From contig JAUXAJ010000308.1 in the NCBI GenBank assembly GCA_030620005.1, positions 1-5,717 on the forward strand: a DNA stretch of 5,717 nt, read 5' to 3'. This document shows, piece by piece, positions 5,429-5,717 of the stretch. The stretch is from Promethearchaeota archaeon. GTDB lineage: Archaea; Asgardarchaeota; Lokiarchaeia; Sigynarchaeales; SOKP01. Position 1 is the first letter of the stretch, and every line of letters starts with the position of its first letter. Both the position numbers and the translations under genes were made by a program. Under the pieces are notes generated by a model that saw nothing but the letters and a program-made list of their open reading frames with translations, did not search any database and was not told the DNA's origin.

Positions 5429-5717
5429 GATTTTTTTGAATCATTTTTTGTTTAGATTTTTTTCATTAATTTCCTCGAGTGAAAATGCTTTTATTTAAAA
5501 ATTAAGGCGAGTTGATCTTATGATTTTCTTATATTTTTATGAACTTTCAGAACTAGCGGTAAACTTAAAAGTTCGGAAACTCTTTAATTTAATTCAAGAT
5601 AAACTACTTGCTTGCTCAAGTTATAAAAATAAGAGAAGTTATCTTCATTCTCCTAAGCCTTATTTTCGTCGAGCTTCTTTTTAAATAAGTCGAAATTTCT
5701 TCGATGCTCGAAAGAAA
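5429..5717. other. Right-edge region with no convincing gene
   Basis: This holds the promoter area of the CARF-HEPN gene, then AT-rich DNA to the edge. A 54-codon plus-strand frame from ATG 5520 to TAA 5684 has no ribosome site or recognisable motif. A 33-codon minus-strand frame enters from the right edge and stops at 5616-5618; it could be the tail of an upstream gene but is too short to judge. A small hairpin, TTCGA-tgc-TCGAA, lies at 5700-5712. Confidence 0.4.
5492..5499 (-). promoter_or_regulatory. Candidate TATA box for the CARF-HEPN gene
   Basis: The minus strand reads AATTTTTAAATAAAAGC, with a good archaeal TATA core TTTAAATA at 5492-5499. Initiation would fall near 5467-5470, leaving a leader of about 40 nt to the GTG at 5428 or about 75 nt to the ATG at 5392. 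A CTCGAG palindrome (5474-5479) sits between the TATA box and the expected start site, where an operator could lie. Confidence 0.4.

Noticed and set aside
5520..5684. Plus-strand 54-codon ORF upstream of the CARF-HEPN gene
   Set aside because: There is no Shine-Dalgarno or recognisable motif, and a frame of this length is expected by chance; noted only as part of the right-edge region.

Overview
The window is AT-rich (roughly 25-35% GC in most stretches) and looks archaeal. It has TATA-box-like elements in place of -10/-35 promoters, a mix of leaderless-looking genes and one clear Shine-Dalgarno start, and the C-terminal part of a surface protein of the kind common in Asgard archaea: N-glycosylation sequons, a glycine-rich linker, an isoleucine-rich anchor helix and a short charged tail. 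The Asgard (Lokiarchaeia-like) assignment is inference from style; no marker gene is present.

Layout. Three substantial genes lie on the minus strand. (1) 1..1031 is an incomplete gene running off the left edge. It begins with a segment resembling the N-lobe of a Ser/Thr protein kinase, but no kinase C-lobe follows; instead there are coiled-coil and beta-rich segments and a proline-rich stretch. (2) 2410..3411 encodes a 333-residue protein with a CARF-like N-terminal alpha/beta segment and a C-terminal half that may resemble the PLD-like ligand domain of archaeal regulators. Its reading frame breaks near 2430, and about 40 further plausible residues lie in the -1 frame down to about 2309. (3) 3710..5392 is the best-identified gene: a Cas02710 (TIGR02710)-type CRISPR-associated CARF-HEPN protein, a predicted cyclic-oligoadenylate-activated RNase, with a basic coiled-coil N-terminal extension.

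Between genes 1 and 2, on the plus strand, about 1.05 kb (1256-2311) is a patchwork of gene remnants. In order these are the C-terminal part of a membrane-anchored surface protein, an internal piece of an acyl-CoA dehydrogenase, a short AT-rich ORF of doubtful status, and a roughly 130-bp islet of about 50% GC encoding an acidic peptide tail. The islet abuts the point where the frame-shifted minus-strand coding sequence ends. This suggests an insertion/recombination hotspot that truncated gene 2, or an assembly chimera.

How it fits together. Gene 3, and possibly gene 2, point to a type III CRISPR ancillary module in which Cas10 makes cyclic oligoadenylate, CARF senses it and HEPN cleaves RNA. 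No Cas10, other Cas gene or CRISPR array is present here. The intact genes are separated by 289 bp and 1.3 kb and appear to have their own promoters, so a tight operon is unlikely.
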